DNA of 64,000 nucleotides from Nostoc sp. JL33 (GCF_017114985.1 NZ_JABXKP010000049.1:62001-126000); one strand, 5' to 3'. Counted from the stretch's first letter, positions 9,346 to 18,510 are shown. A program made the numbers and translations. The notes: generated by a model from the sequence alone, not told the origin.

Positions 9346-10746
9346 ATGACTTTAGAAGATTCAGCATCAAAAGAATTAAAATGGTGGGCATTACCTGGGC
9401 AGTTCTTACGACAAGAGCTTTTGCCTATACTGACTAACTTAAGACTAGCGATCGCACTATTGCTATTGATTGCAATCTTTAGCTCCACCGGTACTGTAAT
9501 TGAACAAGGTCAGTCACCCGGATTCTACCAAGCCAACTACCCAGAACATCCAGCTTTATTTGGTTTCTTAACTTGGAAGGTAATTCAGGTAGTTGGGTTA
9601 GATCATGTATATCGTACCTGGTGGTTTCTGGCATTACTCATCTTATTTGGTACTAGCTTAACTGCTTGTTCTTTTACCCGTCAGTTACCAGCCTTAAAAG
9701 CTGCCCAGCGCTGGAAATATTACGAAGAACCACGGCAATTTCAAAAGTTAGCTTTGAGTGCAGAACTAGATACTGGTTCCCTGAATTCTCTGCGCCAAAT
9801 ATTAGAGAAACGCCGCTATAAAATTTTTCAAGATCAAGAAAAAGAAAATCTCCTTTACGCCCGCAAGGGAATAGTCGGACGCATCGGCCCAATTATCGTT
9901 CATATTGGCATCGTCGCTATTCTGCTAGGAGGAATTTGGGGGGCGATGACTGGGTTTCTTGCTCAAGAAGTGGTTGCCAGTGGCGATACATTTAAAGTGA
10001 CAAATATTGTAGATGCTGGCCCCTTAGCAGCAGCCCAAGTCCCGAAAGATTGGTCTGTGCGCGTCAATCGTTTTTGGATTGATTACACACCATCTGGCGG
10101 CATTGATCAATTTTATTCGGATTTGTCTGTCTTAAATAATCAAGGCAAGGAAGTTGACCACAAGAAGATTTTTGTCAACGAGCCTTTGCGGTATCATGGC
10201 GTAACTTTATATCAAACTGATTGGGGAATTGCAGCTGTTCGCGTCCAATTTAACAACAGCCCGATTTTTCAGCTACCGATGGCAAAATTGAGCACCAACG
10301 GTAACGGGCGTATTTGGGGAACGTGGGTTCCGACTAAACCGGATTTAAGTGAGGGTGTCTCCCTATTAGCCAAAGACTTGCAAGGAATGGTATTAATTTA
10401 TGATGCCACTGGCAAACTTGTTGATACTGTCCGCGCCGGGATGTCCACCCAAATCAATGGCGTGAAGCTGAAAATTCTCGATGTGATTGGTAGCACTGGC
10501 TTACAAATTAAAGCCGATCCAGGCATACCAATTGTTTACTCAGGATTCGGCTTGCTAATGCTGGGTGTGGTGATGAGTTACTTTTCACACTCACAAATAT
10601 GGGCATTGCAAAAAGGCGATCGCTTGTATGTGGGTGGCAAAACAAATCGCGCCCAAGTTGCTTTTGAACAAGAGGTTTTAGAGATTTTAGATCGGCTAAG
10701 TTCACAGCCAAAAGGCGAGGAGAAACAGCCGGCGATTGAAGTTTAA
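9346..10746 (+). CDS. ccs1: Cytochrome c biogenesis protein Ccs1/ResB (System II haem ligation)
   Basis: 466 residues, the usual length for cyanobacterial Ccs1. With CcsA it forms the System II cytochrome c synthase, which delivers haem to apocytochromes on the lumenal/periplasmic side. Three N-terminal membrane segments are visible (about residues 31-46, 82-105 and 176-200, the last with '[20 protein letters not shown]'), then a large soluble domain, then a C-terminal membrane segment near 397-415 ([18 protein letters not shown]). The motif '[15 protein letters not shown]' is typical of ResB/Ccs1. The preceding gene is ccdA, which supports a joint role. ATG at 9346 is the only reasonable start. 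Confidence 0.93.
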   Translation: MTLEDSASKELKWWALPGQFLRQELLPILTNLRLAIALLLLIAIFSSTGTVIEQGQSPGFYQANYPEHPALFGFLTWKVIQVVGLDHVYRTWWFLALLILFGTSLTACSFTRQLPALKAAQRWKYYEEPRQFQKLALSAELDTGSLNSLRQILEKRRYKIFQDQEKENLLYARKGIVGRIGPIIVHIGIVAILLGGIWGAMTGFLAQEVVASGDTFKVTNIVDAGPLAAAQVPKDWSVRVNRFWIDYTPSGGIDQFYSDLSVLNNQGKEVDHKKIFVNEPLRYHGVTLYQTDWGIAAVRVQFNNSPIFQLPMAKLSTNGNGRIWGTWVPTKPDLSEGVSLLAKDLQGMVLIYDATGKLVDTVRAGMSTQINGVKLKILDVIGSTGLQIKADPGIPIVYSGFGLLMLGVVMSYFSHSQIWALQKGDRLYVGGKTNRAQVAFEQEVLEILDRLSSQPKGEEKQPAIEV

Positions 10747-10852
10747 ACCCTCCAGAGGTGCAGAGGTTAACGCAAAGTAACACAAAGTAATCCTCCGCGT
10801 TCCTCTGCGGTTTCCTTCTCTGCGAGACGCTTTGCGAATGCGCCCCTTTGCG

Positions 10853-10882
10853 TTTAAAAGTTATTTAAAATTAATTACGCCC
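10853..10882 (+). promoter_or_regulatory. Possible Pho-box-like direct repeats upstream of pstS
   Basis: Two 8-mers, TTTAAAAG (10853-10860) and TTTAAAAT (10864-10871), are spaced 11 bp apart, followed by a weaker third register. Cyanobacterial Pho boxes are 8-bp direct repeats with 3-bp gaps (CTTAACCT-type). The spacing fits but the sequence match is poor, so this is only a suggestion based on the gene that follows. Confidence 0.2.
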
Positions 10883-10926
10883 ACACGCCTACAAATTAGG
10901 AAATCACTAGAGGTACTTATTAAACA

Positions 10927-12024
10927 TTGGAACAAAAGATTTCTATATCTGCTCAACTTCAATTAAATAAACGCGTTTACCTTCTACCCTTAATCGCTAT
11001 CTTGTTGAGTATCCTTTCTTGCACTGCGAATAATCGAAACATCAAACATATTTCCCTCGTTGGTGCCGGTGCAAGTTTTCCCGCGCCTTTGTACGAACGC
11101 TGGCTTTCAGATTACAACCAGCAAAATCCCAATGTAGAAATTAACTATCAAGCTATAGGGAGCAGTGCTGGAGTGCAACAACTCATCGAAGGTACTGTGG
11201 ACTTTGCAGCTAGTGATGTGGGAATTACAAATGAACAAGCAGCCAAGATAAAACGGGGAGTAATCGCTTTACCTCTAACTGCCGGTTCTATTGTGCTGGC
11301 TTATAACCTCAAACCAGTTGCACACCAGTCGCCTCAAGTCAATGTGACAACTGGTTTAAAGCTATCACGCCAAGTTTACGTAGATATCTTTCTCGGAAAA
11401 ATTACTAATTGGAATCATCATAGAATAGCCGCAGCTAATCCAGGGGTAAGTTTGCCCAATTTACCGATTCAGGTAGTACACCGAACTGATGGTAGTGGGA
11501 GTACGAGCGTGTTGACGCAACACCTAAGTGCTATAAGTCCAGAATGGAAAAGCAAAGTTGGGGCTGGTAAATCTGTAGCATGGCAAGTGGGAATTGGTGG
11601 AAAGGGTAACGAAGGTGTTACCGCCCTGATTCAACAGATACCAGGAGCTATTGGCTATGTAGAGTATATTTACGCCAAACAAAATAAACTTCCTGTGGCT
11701 GCTTTAGCAAATAAATCTGGTAATTATATTACGCCGACAGCAAAATCTGTAGCTCAAACCTTAGAGACAGTCAAATTACCTGCCAATAACTTGATTGCTT
11801 TTATCACCGATCCTACAGGTGCCCAGTCTTATCCCATCGTTACTTACACCTGGCTTTTAACTTATCACCAATATCCAAACCGAGTCAAAGCTCAAGTGCT
11901 GAAAAACTTTGTTAATTGGGCTGTGATTGACGGGCAAAAATCCAGTTTGGAACTCGGATATATTCCTTTATCTAAAAAAGTTGTGCTTCAAGTGCAATCT
12001 GCTGTTAAGCAGATTGCAGAATAA
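10927..12024 (+). CDS. pstS: Phosphate ABC transporter substrate-binding lipoprotein PstS
   Basis: 365 residues. The phosphate-binding protein of the high-affinity Pst uptake system, anchored on the periplasmic side. The N-terminus carries a lipoprotein signal with lipobox-like 'LLSILSC' (Cys near residue 33). PstS signatures follow: 'VGAGASFPAPLYERW', 'GSSAGVQQLIEG', 'DFAASDVG' and the phosphate-contacting 'HRTDGSGST'. The start is TTG at 10927; no internal ATG leaves the signal peptide intact. No pstCAB genes follow, so this is an orphan copy. Cyanobacteria often have several PstS paralogues. Upstream is ccs1, with a 180-bp spacer containing short repeats. Confidence 0.9.
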   Translation: MEQKISISAQLQLNKRVYLLPLIAILLSILSCTANNRNIKHISLVGAGASFPAPLYERWLSDYNQQNPNVEINYQAIGSSAGVQQLIEGTVDFAASDVGITNEQAAKIKRGVIALPLTAGSIVLAYNLKPVAHQSPQVNVTTGLKLSRQVYVDIFLGKITNWNHHRIAAANPGVSLPNLPIQVVHRTDGSGSTSVLTQHLSAISPEWKSKVGAGKSVAWQVGIGGKGNEGVTALIQQIPGAIGYVEYIYAKQNKLPVAALANKSGNYITPTAKSVAQTLETVKLPANNLIAFITDPTGAQSYPIVTYTWLLTYHQYPNRVKAQVLKNFVNWAVIDGQKSSLELGYIPLSKKVVLQVQSAVKQIAE

Positions 12025-12046
12025 ATATAGCAAGTATTAAATATTG

Positions 12047-12254
12047 TAGGACTTACGCATTGACAAGAAATACCAAATATGTATTAGGTGAAAAGTCACA
12101 TCTTTCGTAGGGGTTTAGCATGGCTTTTCCCCTACAGCATCGTCTATTTCCGTAGTTTACCGCCGTAGGCATCAAAGGATAATTAAGAAAAGCCTGAAAC
12201 AACCTATTTTTGTTAACGCACATTACGATGAATTTGTACAGTGCGTAAGTCCTA
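12047..12254. repeat. MITE-like element, family A (TIR TAGGACTTACGCA)
   Basis: Perfect 13-bp terminal inverted repeats bound a 208-bp segment: TAGGACTTACGCA at 12047-12059 and TGCGTAAGTCCTA at 12242-12254. Inside lies an imperfect hairpin built on 'GTAGGGG...CCCCTAC' (about 12108-12145). No transposase is encoded. A shorter relative with the same ends and the same internal hairpin is at 63110-63200, and a lone end lies at 33922-33934. Confidence 0.75.
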
Positions 12255-12651
12255 TATTAGTTGCAGATATCCTTTTAAAATAATCGTCAAATGATTTATT
12301 AGCAATCTTGATCAGATATCTCATCAAGTTAAATTCTCAGATAAATTAGTATCTTCTTTGCAATTAAAATTACTTTATACTTAAATATAATTTTTAGTGA
12401 TGGCTGCGCCGCCGTACTCCGCAGGAGTTGCAAGCTATGCGGAGCGTCTCGTAGAGAAGGCATCGCTTGTTTTTGATCTGACCTCACTGTTAGAGCGTTG
12501 CTCCCGATTGCGTTTAATTATAAACTTTGTAAAGAATAAGAAATTTTTTAGCAAGCCAACAATCTTACAGTTTTATTATGAAATAGCAAACAGCTAATAA
12601 CTTCATTTCTAGTTGACTGAAGTTTAGTGCTGTTATTTGGTGGAGGGTGCA
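12255..12651. other. Intergenic region with a dispersed 'tctcgtagagaag' repeat, no credible gene
   Basis: The segment between MITE family A and the small ORF at 12652 is AT-rich apart from a GC-rich block at about 12402-12465 (gctgcgcc..., cggagcgtctcgtagagaag). A related block recurs at about 17630-17668. An open frame of 66 codons (12397-12597) crosses this repeat but has no support and is not called. Confidence 0.5.
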
Positions 12652-12762
12652 ATGTCCGGTGATTTGAATTTTGCTCCTGAGAGTGCTTTGGCTAGGAATT
12701 GTGCGCTTGCTCAATTAACTTCAGATAGCGGTTTTTCCAATATTTCTAAGCTTCTAACTTAA
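12652..12762 (+). CDS. Candidate 36-residue small protein
   Basis: ATG at 12652 is preceded by a good Shine-Dalgarno, GGAGGG at 12642-12647, and opens a 36-codon frame that ends in TAA at 12760. The peptide begins MSGDLNFAPESALAR and contains one cysteine (NCALAQL). I do not recognise it. It lies 76 bp upstream of the RTX-like gene on the same strand and could be co-transcribed. The strong ribosome binding site is the main evidence; chance occurrence is possible. Confidence 0.35.
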   Translation: MSGDLNFAPESALARNCALAQLTSDSGFSNISKLLT

Positions 12763-12838
12763 TGGAAGTAACTGTCAGACCCTGACCAAATAGTACTTTT
12801 TTGATTGATATTCCCATTACTATCTGGAGGCTATTGCT

Positions 12839-13435
12839 ATGTTCGATGAACAAGCTTACTTGCTAGCATACCCTGATGTAGCGGCGGCTGTTAAGGCTGG
12901 CTCTTTTACCTCAGGACTACAACACTATGAACAGTTTGGACAATTTGAGAAGAATCGCTTTGGCTTTTTTTTAGGAACCAACGGGAATGACACCATAACT
13001 GGCTTTGGTGAAGGTAATAAACTCATTGCTGGACTTGGTTTTGACGTTTTATCAAATGGAGCAACAGTTGCAGGAATCGGTCAGATTGATACCCTAATTG
13101 GCACCCAAGGACAAGATGTATTCCTCCTTGGCCATCCTACTTTGTCTTCATTAAGCTCCACACCTCAACAATTTTACGTTGGTGGTGGTAATACAGATTA
13201 TGCTCTAATCCAGAACTTTAAGCGAGGCAGTGACAAGATTGTGCTAGAAGGAGCAGCACAGAACTACACCTCTCAAGTAATAAACGGAAGTTTAAACATC
13301 TCTACATCATCGGGAGACTTAGTTGGTATTGTGCAGGGGGTTACTTCTTTAGTCCAGATTCCAGGTAATTCGATTGACATTACACAATTCAACATTCCAT
13401 TTAATGCTATTGGACAGTTTTCTGTTTTTTTGTAA
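12839..13435 (+). CDS. RTX/hemolysin-type calcium-binding-like secreted protein
   Basis: 198 residues. Residues 1-38 carry a 'FDEQAYLLAYPDVAAAV...HYEQFGQFE' module, a short repeat found at the start or between domains of many cyanobacterial RTX and S-layer-like exoproteins. It is followed by degenerate glycine/aspartate-rich repeats ('GTNGNDTITGFGEGN', 'GQIDTLIGTQGQDVF') resembling the GGxGxDxUx nonapeptides that bind calcium in type I secreted proteins. There is no signal peptide, which fits type I secretion. A clean GGAGG lies about 10 bases before the ATG at 12839. Role unknown; an extracellular or surface location is inferred. The next gene is a two-partner-secretion exoprotein. Confidence 0.65.
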   Translation: MFDEQAYLLAYPDVAAAVKAGSFTSGLQHYEQFGQFEKNRFGFFLGTNGNDTITGFGEGNKLIAGLGFDVLSNGATVAGIGQIDTLIGTQGQDVFLLGHPTLSSLSSTPQQFYVGGGNTDYALIQNFKRGSDKIVLEGAAQNYTSQVINGSLNISTSSGDLVGIVQGVTSLVQIPGNSIDITQFNIPFNAIGQFSVFL

Positions 13436-13953
13436 TGCAATGTACGACTTTCTTTGCGACGAGATTGTCAAACTGTAACAGTTTCTGAATATTATAATGC
13501 TCTTCGCTTCCGGGAGCATCCCAATTTTGCTTAACTCTTTTCCCTCACCCCGAGCCCCTCTCCCAAAGATGTTACGGTGTATACACAAGTCGAAAAAAGC
13601 TCGATTTTCCATTGTTCTCTCGTTCTCTCGTTCTCTCGTTCCTGATCTCCGACTGGGAATAGCTGATTAGAGGCTGCTGCCTCCAGTCAAATATTGAGTC
13701 AGAGACTCAATGAATGCATTCCCTATGCTCCGCATGGGAACGAGGAAAGCCTTATCAAGCTAGGTCTTTAGAACTTGTGTATACACCGTAGCTTCAAAAG
13801 GGGGGAACCGGAATCAAAGTCCCCCTTTTGAAGGGGGATTTAGGGGGATCTAGAACGTTTTGCTACCGACAAGAAGACTTTTAAAACATCCTCTTAGTGC
13901 TAATCATCTGTAGTTCACTATGTGTTGTTGCTTTATGGAGTTAAGTTTACTGA
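13436..13953. other. Intergenic region carrying MITE B and short repeats
   Basis: This 518-bp gap is almost fully occupied by repeats: MITE family B (13573-13790), a tandem octamer inside it, and a G/C-run palindrome (about 13799-13850) related to the one inside the giant kinase gene. The last 100 bp before 13954 should hold the promoter of the exoprotein gene, but no clear motif was found. Confidence 0.6.
13573..13790. repeat. MITE-like element, family B (TIR TACGGTGTATACACAAGT)
   Basis: A perfect 18-bp terminal inverted repeat pair, TACGGTGTATACACAAGT at 13573-13590 and its complement at 13773-13790, bounds 218 bp without coding capacity. The ends begin and finish with TA, as expected for elements of the IS630/Tc1 type that duplicate TA. 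A second copy with near-identical ends lies at 21900-22097. The interior contains a tandem octamer 'gttctctc' (about 13614-13640). Confidence 0.8.
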
Positions 13954-16900
13954 ATGTTTATTAACTGGAAAGATTGGAACTGGTTGTTGGCGTTAGGGAG
14001 TTTGTTAATTATTGATGGTGCAATCTCAGCCTCTATAAATTGTGCTCTTGCCCAACCCATAGCTGATGACACCTTGGGTGCTGAAAATTCTGTTGTTAAA
14101 CGTAGTATCATTCCGTCAAAGAATGATGTATCTAATATCTTGATCGATGGTGGAGCCAGTCGAGGAGCTAATCTTTTGCATAGTTTTAAGGAATTTAATA
14201 TTGGAGAAAAAGAACGAGTCTATTTCACTAATCCTATCGGCATTAAGAACATTTTGAGTCGAGTTACAGGAGGTAAACGCTCTGAAATTTTAGGAACTCT
14301 GGGAGTATTGGGCAATGCTAACCTGTTTTTGATTAATCCCAATGGGATCATCTTTGGACCAAATGCCAGCCTGAGTCTCAACGGTTCGTTTGTGGGAACA
14401 ACAGCGAATGCCATCGGGTTGGCTAATGGTGACATTTTCAGTGCAAATCCGGTCAAAAACCTGCCAACCGGACTGTTGAATGTAAATCCTTCTGCATTTT
14501 TGTTCAATCAAATTGCTGCCCCAATTCAAAATAACTCAGCTGGTTTAAGTGTTGACGATAATCGTAGTTTGCTGTTAATCGGTGGCAAGGTAGAAATAGA
14601 TGGTGGCTCCTTGAATGCTTTGGGTGGGCGAGTAGAGTTAGGAGGATTAGCACAAGAGGGGACAGTTGATCTCAATATCAGTGGTGACAATTTCAGCTTA
14701 AATTTTCCGGCTAACATAGCGCCAGCAGATGTGTCGCTTACCAATGGCGCTGAAGTTAATGTCGCGTCTAGCGGTGGCGGTAGTATTGCTATCCACGCTC
14801 AGAATATAGATATTTTAGACAGAACTAGCCTGCGTGCTGGCATCAGCCTACTTGCAGGTATCGATGACGCTCAAGCAGGAGATATTATGCTCAGTGCAAA
14901 AGGAGCATTAACGATAAAAAATAGCTTTGTTTACAATGCTGTTTTTGATAGGGGGAATGGCGGTGATTTACTTGTTGACACAGGAAAATTGATTATTAAA
15001 GATGGAATAGTAGCGACTGCTACTACTTCTAATGGTAATGCTGGGGATCTGGTTGTGAAAGCCTCTGACTCAATAGAACTAACTGGCAGTTCCTCATCAA
15101 ACGGTACAATTGACATCAATGTTCCGATTAATTCCTTCGGTAATTCTTCCAATTTTCCTGTTCCGATTGGCTTGTTTTCCGCTTCCTTGGATGTCAAGAA
15201 TCTTCTTGTCCAGAATCTTCGTAATGCTCCTCCTTATTTAAAAGATTCTATAATTTCTTCTCTACCTACTGCAAGTGGAAATGCCGGAAACCTGACCATT
15301 GAAACTGGGCGGTTAATTGTCTCTAATGGGGCAGTAATATCAGCAGGGAGTACTACCGCAGGGCGAGCCGGAAATTTATTCGTGAACGCAAAAGACTCTA
15401 TAGAACTTAGTGGCACCTCCGCTAATGATGCTCCCCAAGGACTAGGACTGTTCACCATAGCCGATAGAGTTCCCAGTGGATTGCGTAATGAAACTAGAGG
15501 TTTGGGACAAGGAGGCGACTTGACTATTGATACTCAAAGATTAATTGTCCGTGATGGGGCTTGGGTGACAGCAGGTACTGCTGGAGAGGAGCCAGGAGGA
15601 AAATTAACTGTGAATGCTTCGGAGTTAGTAGAAATAAAAGGCATCGGCAGAGTCAATAATGTTCCTAGCGTCTTAGCTAGTGGAACACAGGGATCTGGAA
15701 AATCGGGCGACATGGCTATTACTACTAAAAAGTTAATAGTCAGTAATGGGGGAATCATATCATCGGGTACTTCTAGCTTGGGAAAAGGCGGAGATTTAAC
15801 TATCAACGCCTCTGAATCCGTAGAACTCATCGGCACCTCAAAGCAAGGGTTGTCCGCCGATGTCTTAAGGGAACTAATTGGAATTAGTGGAGGCTTAGTC
15901 TCTAATATCGTCAAGGAGCGTCCGTTTCCTAGTGGTATAATTACAGGGACTACAGGTCAAGGAAATGCTGGAAACTTGGTAATTAAGACTGGACAGTTGT
16001 TTATCCAAGATGGGGCACAAGCATCAGTTTCAACAACCAGTATAGAGAAAGGGAATGCGGGTTCCTTGACTGTTAATGCCACTTCTATAAAACTGAGTGG
16101 AACTTCACTTGAAGGCTCCAACCTCAACGATATTGTGGGTCGGAGCCTGTTAACGACTTCTACCAGCAAAGACTCAACAGGAAAAGGCGGCGATATTAAT
16201 TTGTACACCAACTCCTTAGAAATCATCGATGGTGCTGCACTGACAGCTAGTACTTCTGGACAAGGAGATGCAGGTAAAATAACTGTCAATGCTACTGATA
16301 AAGTAATAATTAGTGGTAGTGACTTTAGTTATAATGACCGAATTAATAACTTTACTGATCAGGTAGAAAATATCGGCGCTAGCAGTGGCTTATTTGTCAG
16401 TTCTACTGGTTCAGGAACCACAGGCGACATCGAAATCAACTCACCTAAAATTATCTTAGATAACCAAGGTAAACTCAACGCCGAATCTGCATCCGGTAAC
16501 GGTGGTGACATCAAAATAAATAGCCACTTACTTTTACTCCGTCGCAACAGTCAAATCTCCACCAACGCAGGTACAGACAAATTAGGTGGCAATGGCGGTA
16601 ACATCATTATTAATAAGCTCCCAAATTACCGAGGCTTTATCGTCGCCGTCCCCAACGAAAATAGCGATATCACTGCCAACGCCTTCACTGGTAAAGGTGG
16701 TAGAGTTGATATTACAACAAACGGGCTTTTCGGTATTTTCCCGCAAAAAAGCCAAACCGCAAAGAGCGACATTACAGCAAGTTCGCAATTGGGAGTGCGT
16801 GGGGAAATAACTATCAACAGTCTGGATACTGACCCTAGTCGCGGCTTAATTCAATTACCCTCTAACCTCGTAGATGTATCCCAACAAATCACTCAAGGCT

Positions 16901-17193
16901 GCACTCCTAGAGGACGACAAACCGCCAGTCGTTTTATTGCCACAGGACGCGGTGGATTACCCCTTAGCCCCAACGAGCCTCTGCGGGGACGAGCAGTAAT
17001 TACTGGTTGGGTAGATTTGCCCCCACAAGCAACACAAAGAGTCACGGATAAATTATCTACATCTGTTACCAAATCTACTAATCAGATTGTGGAGGCTCAA
17101 GGATGGATTGTCGATGCTAACGGTGATATTATCCTTGTGGCTCAATCTGAGCAAAGTTCTTCTATTCCCTCTGCTATGTCTTGTAGTCAATAG
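13954..17193 (+). CDS. Two-partner secretion exoprotein (TpsA, filamentous haemagglutinin N-terminal domain)
   Basis: 1,079 residues. A signal peptide (hydrophobic core about residues 10-30, cleavage after 'NCALAQ') is followed by the TPS domain (about 35-170) with 'RVTGG', 'LFLINPNGIIFGPNA' and 'GSFVGTTAN'. The NPNG motif is diagnostic. The rest is a repetitive beta-helix: recurring blocks of 'GNAGNL.I.TG.L.I.DGA..SA.T...G..G.L.VNA' type from about residue 300 to 900. The C-terminus ('QGCTPRG...GRGGLPLSPNEPLRG') is shared by cyanobacterial members. It would be exported by Sec and moved through the outer membrane by a TpsB/CdiB-type pore. No tpsB gene is in the window, so the transporter must lie elsewhere. 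Likely an adhesin or surface fibre. Confidence 0.88.
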   Translation: MFINWKDWNWLLALGSLLIIDGAISASINCALAQPIADDTLGAENSVVKRSIIPSKNDVSNILIDGGASRGANLLHSFKEFNIGEKERVYFTNPIGIKNILSRVTGGKRSEILGTLGVLGNANLFLINPNGIIFGPNASLSLNGSFVGTTANAIGLANGDIFSANPVKNLPTGLLNVNPSAFLFNQIAAPIQNNSAGLSVDDNRSLLLIGGKVEIDGGSLNALGGRVELGGLAQEGTVDLNISGDNFSLNFPANIAPADVSLTNGAEVNVASSGGGSIAIHAQNIDILDRTSLRAGISLLAGIDDAQAGDIMLSAKGALTIKNSFVYNAVFDRGNGGDLLVDTGKLIIKDGIVATATTSNGNAGDLVVKASDSIELTGSSSSNGTIDINVPINSFGNSSNFPVPIGLFSASLDVKNLLVQNLRNAPPYLKDSIISSLPTASGNAGNLTIETGRLIVSNGAVISAGSTTAGRAGNLFVNAKDSIELSGTSANDAPQGLGLFTIADRVPSGLRNETRGLGQGGDLTIDTQRLIVRDGAWVTAGTAGEEPGGKLTVNASELVEIKGIGRVNNVPSVLASGTQGSGKSGDMAITTKKLIVSNGGIISSGTSSLGKGGDLTINASESVELIGTSKQGLSADVLRELIGISGGLVSNIVKERPFPSGIITGTTGQGNAGNLVIKTGQLFIQDGAQASVSTTSIEKGNAGSLTVNATSIKLSGTSLEGSNLNDIVGRSLLTTSTSKDSTGKGGDINLYTNSLEIIDGAALTASTSGQGDAGKITVNATDKVIISGSDFSYNDRINNFTDQVENIGASSGLFVSSTGSGTTGDIEINSPKIILDNQGKLNAESASGNGGDIKINSHLLLLRRNSQISTNAGTDKLGGNGGNIIINKLPNYRGFIVAVPNENSDITANAFTGKGGRVDITTNGLFGIFPQKSQTAKSDITASSQLGVRGEITINSLDTDPSRGLIQLPSNLVDVSQQITQGCTPRGRQTASRFIATGRGGLPLSPNEPLRGRAVITGWVDLPPQATQRVTDKLSTSVTKSTNQIVEAQGWIVDANGDIILVAQSEQSSSIPSAMSCSQ

Positions 17194-18009
17194 ACATAAG
17201 CTGTTCCACATTTAACTTGCTCCCATTAGGGCGGGCTTTCCGGCCCACCCCACAAGAGTTCTGTTTAATTCGGTTATGCAAATTAGATGTTTTTCAGCTT
17301 ATAAGTGAAAATTAATTCTGCGTTGCTCGAAATCCTTGGTAGGGACAATACCCTGCGGGAAGCTAAAGCTACATGATTCTCCCTACGTGATTTTCACTCC
17401 TATGTCTAATGATTCATTATCTCAACAGTAGGGAGAAGAATTCCTATGAAACCCAAGAGTTATAAAAGTAATAAGTGGCTAAGAATGTGTAACGGATGCT
17501 TTGAAACCATATTCTGCACCCCAACTGTCAGACATCAACAAAATGTAAATAAAATAGTATAAGAAAACTAATATAGCAGTTCTCAGTTAAGTGAAATACA
17601 GACCTAACAAGAACAGCCCCTTCCCTACATTCGCGCAGCGTCTCGTTGGCGCAGCCTCTCGTAGAGAAGAGAGGGAAGGGGAGTAAGATTCAAAGTTTCT
17701 CTCCTTTTAAAAGAGAGGTCAAAGTGTATTGCATCCAAACGAAAACCGCTATAAGAACGAATATTTAAATTAAAGCTAAGGGAGAAAAAGGAGATTACAG
17801 TACCAAACGTGTAAAATTTAACTTTAATCGCTTTAGTTAACTTTACGTTACATACTTGTAAATTTTCCCGCCCACTTACTTATATATATCCTGTCCGGTT
17901 AATCAACCTTCCTTCAAAAATGTTCCTAGTCAGGATTTCAGTCCTGATTTTGTATCGCGTCGGGTCTTGTAAAAAGGACTAAAGTCCTCTCTAAAAGCCA
18001 AAGTTTTCA
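17194..18009. other. Long intergenic region with dispersed repeats
   Basis: About 815 bp. It holds a GC-rich inverted segment (about 17224-17258, gcgggctttccggcccacccc), a 'cgcagcgtctcgttggcgcagcctctcgtagagaag' type repeat split around 17632-17668, and a palindromic 'aggactaaagtcct' near 17976. A 38-codon frame at 17446-17562 is described separately. No recognisable RNA gene was seen. Confidence 0.5.
17446..17562 (+). CDS. Candidate 38-residue basic, Cys-containing small protein
   Basis: ATG at 17446 is preceded by AGGGAG about 10 bases upstream and opens a 38-codon frame ending in TAA. The peptide starts MKPKSYKSNKWLRM and has a CNGC motif with a third cysteine. It is not recognised, and it sits in a repeat-rich spacer. 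Only the ribosome binding site and basic/Cys composition argue for it; it may be chance. Confidence 0.2.
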   Translation: MKPKSYKSNKWLRMCNGCFETIFCTPTVRHQQNVNKIV

Positions 18010-18429
18010 TTATGAGTACTTCTGATGACGCACTTCAACCACGGTATGTACATTGCCGCGAGGTGTGAAATCTGCTTTCACAGTTACTTCCAACGGATCA
18101 CAAGCAGCGACAAAATCATCCAAAATTTGATTGGCAGATTCTTCGTGGGAAATGTAGCGATCGCGGTAACTGTTAATATAAAGCTTAAGTGCCTTCAATT
18201 CCACTACCCGTTCATCAGGCACATAGCTAACGTAAATTGTCGCAAAGTCAGGATAGCCAGAAAACGGACATTTACAAGTAAATTCCGGCAAAGTAATGTT
18301 GATGTCATATCGCCTCCCCACACGCGGATTCGGAAAAGTAATTAGTTTACCTTGGCTAATGTCGCGTTCGCCATACTTCATTTCTTCGCTTGCCTGGGAT
18401 ACAGTTTCAGGTAAATTGTTATTAGTCAT
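18010..18429 (-). CDS. queF: NADPH-dependent 7-cyano-7-deazaguanine reductase (preQ1 synthase)
   Basis: 139 residues, the size of the short, unimodular QueF. It reduces preQ0 to preQ1 in queuosine biosynthesis, for modification of tRNA wobble guanosine. The catalytic nucleophile is in 'FTCKCPFSGYPDFATIYVSY' (Cys near 50-52, followed by the conserved CPxSGxPD pattern). The substrate/NADPH elements 'ELKALKLYINSYRD', the 'ISHEESAN' glutamate-histidine motif and the terminal 'FTPRGNVHTVVEVRH' are all present. ATG at 18429 gives the standard length. The gene precedes no other queuosine gene in this window. Upstream is a tandem 'ttagtcattagtta' repeat. Confidence 0.96.
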   Translation of the reverse strand: MTNNNLPETVSQASEEMKYGERDISQGKLITFPNPRVGRRYDINITLPEFTCKCPFSGYPDFATIYVSYVPDERVVELKALKLYINSYRDRYISHEESANQILDDFVAACDPLEVTVKADFTPRGNVHTVVEVRHQKYS

Positions 18430-18463
18430 TAGTCATTAGTTATTAGTCATTAGTTATTAGTCA
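18421..18463. repeat. Short tandem repeat (STRR) upstream of queF
   Basis: About three imperfect tandem units of 'attagtcattagtt' run from the queF start codon upstream. A second tandem, 'cttcccctg' repeated three times, lies at about 18481-18507. Such STRRs are common in heterocystous cyanobacterial genomes. The first occupies the space where the queF ribosome binding site should be. Confidence 0.7.
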
Positions 18464-18510
18464 AGAGTTAGAAATTCTTCCCCTGCTTCCCCTGCTTCCC
18501 CTGCTCCTCT

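Noticed and set aside
12397..12597. 66-codon plus-strand frame
   Set aside because: It crosses a dispersed GC-rich repeat and its tail is AT-rich random sequence; no start signal.
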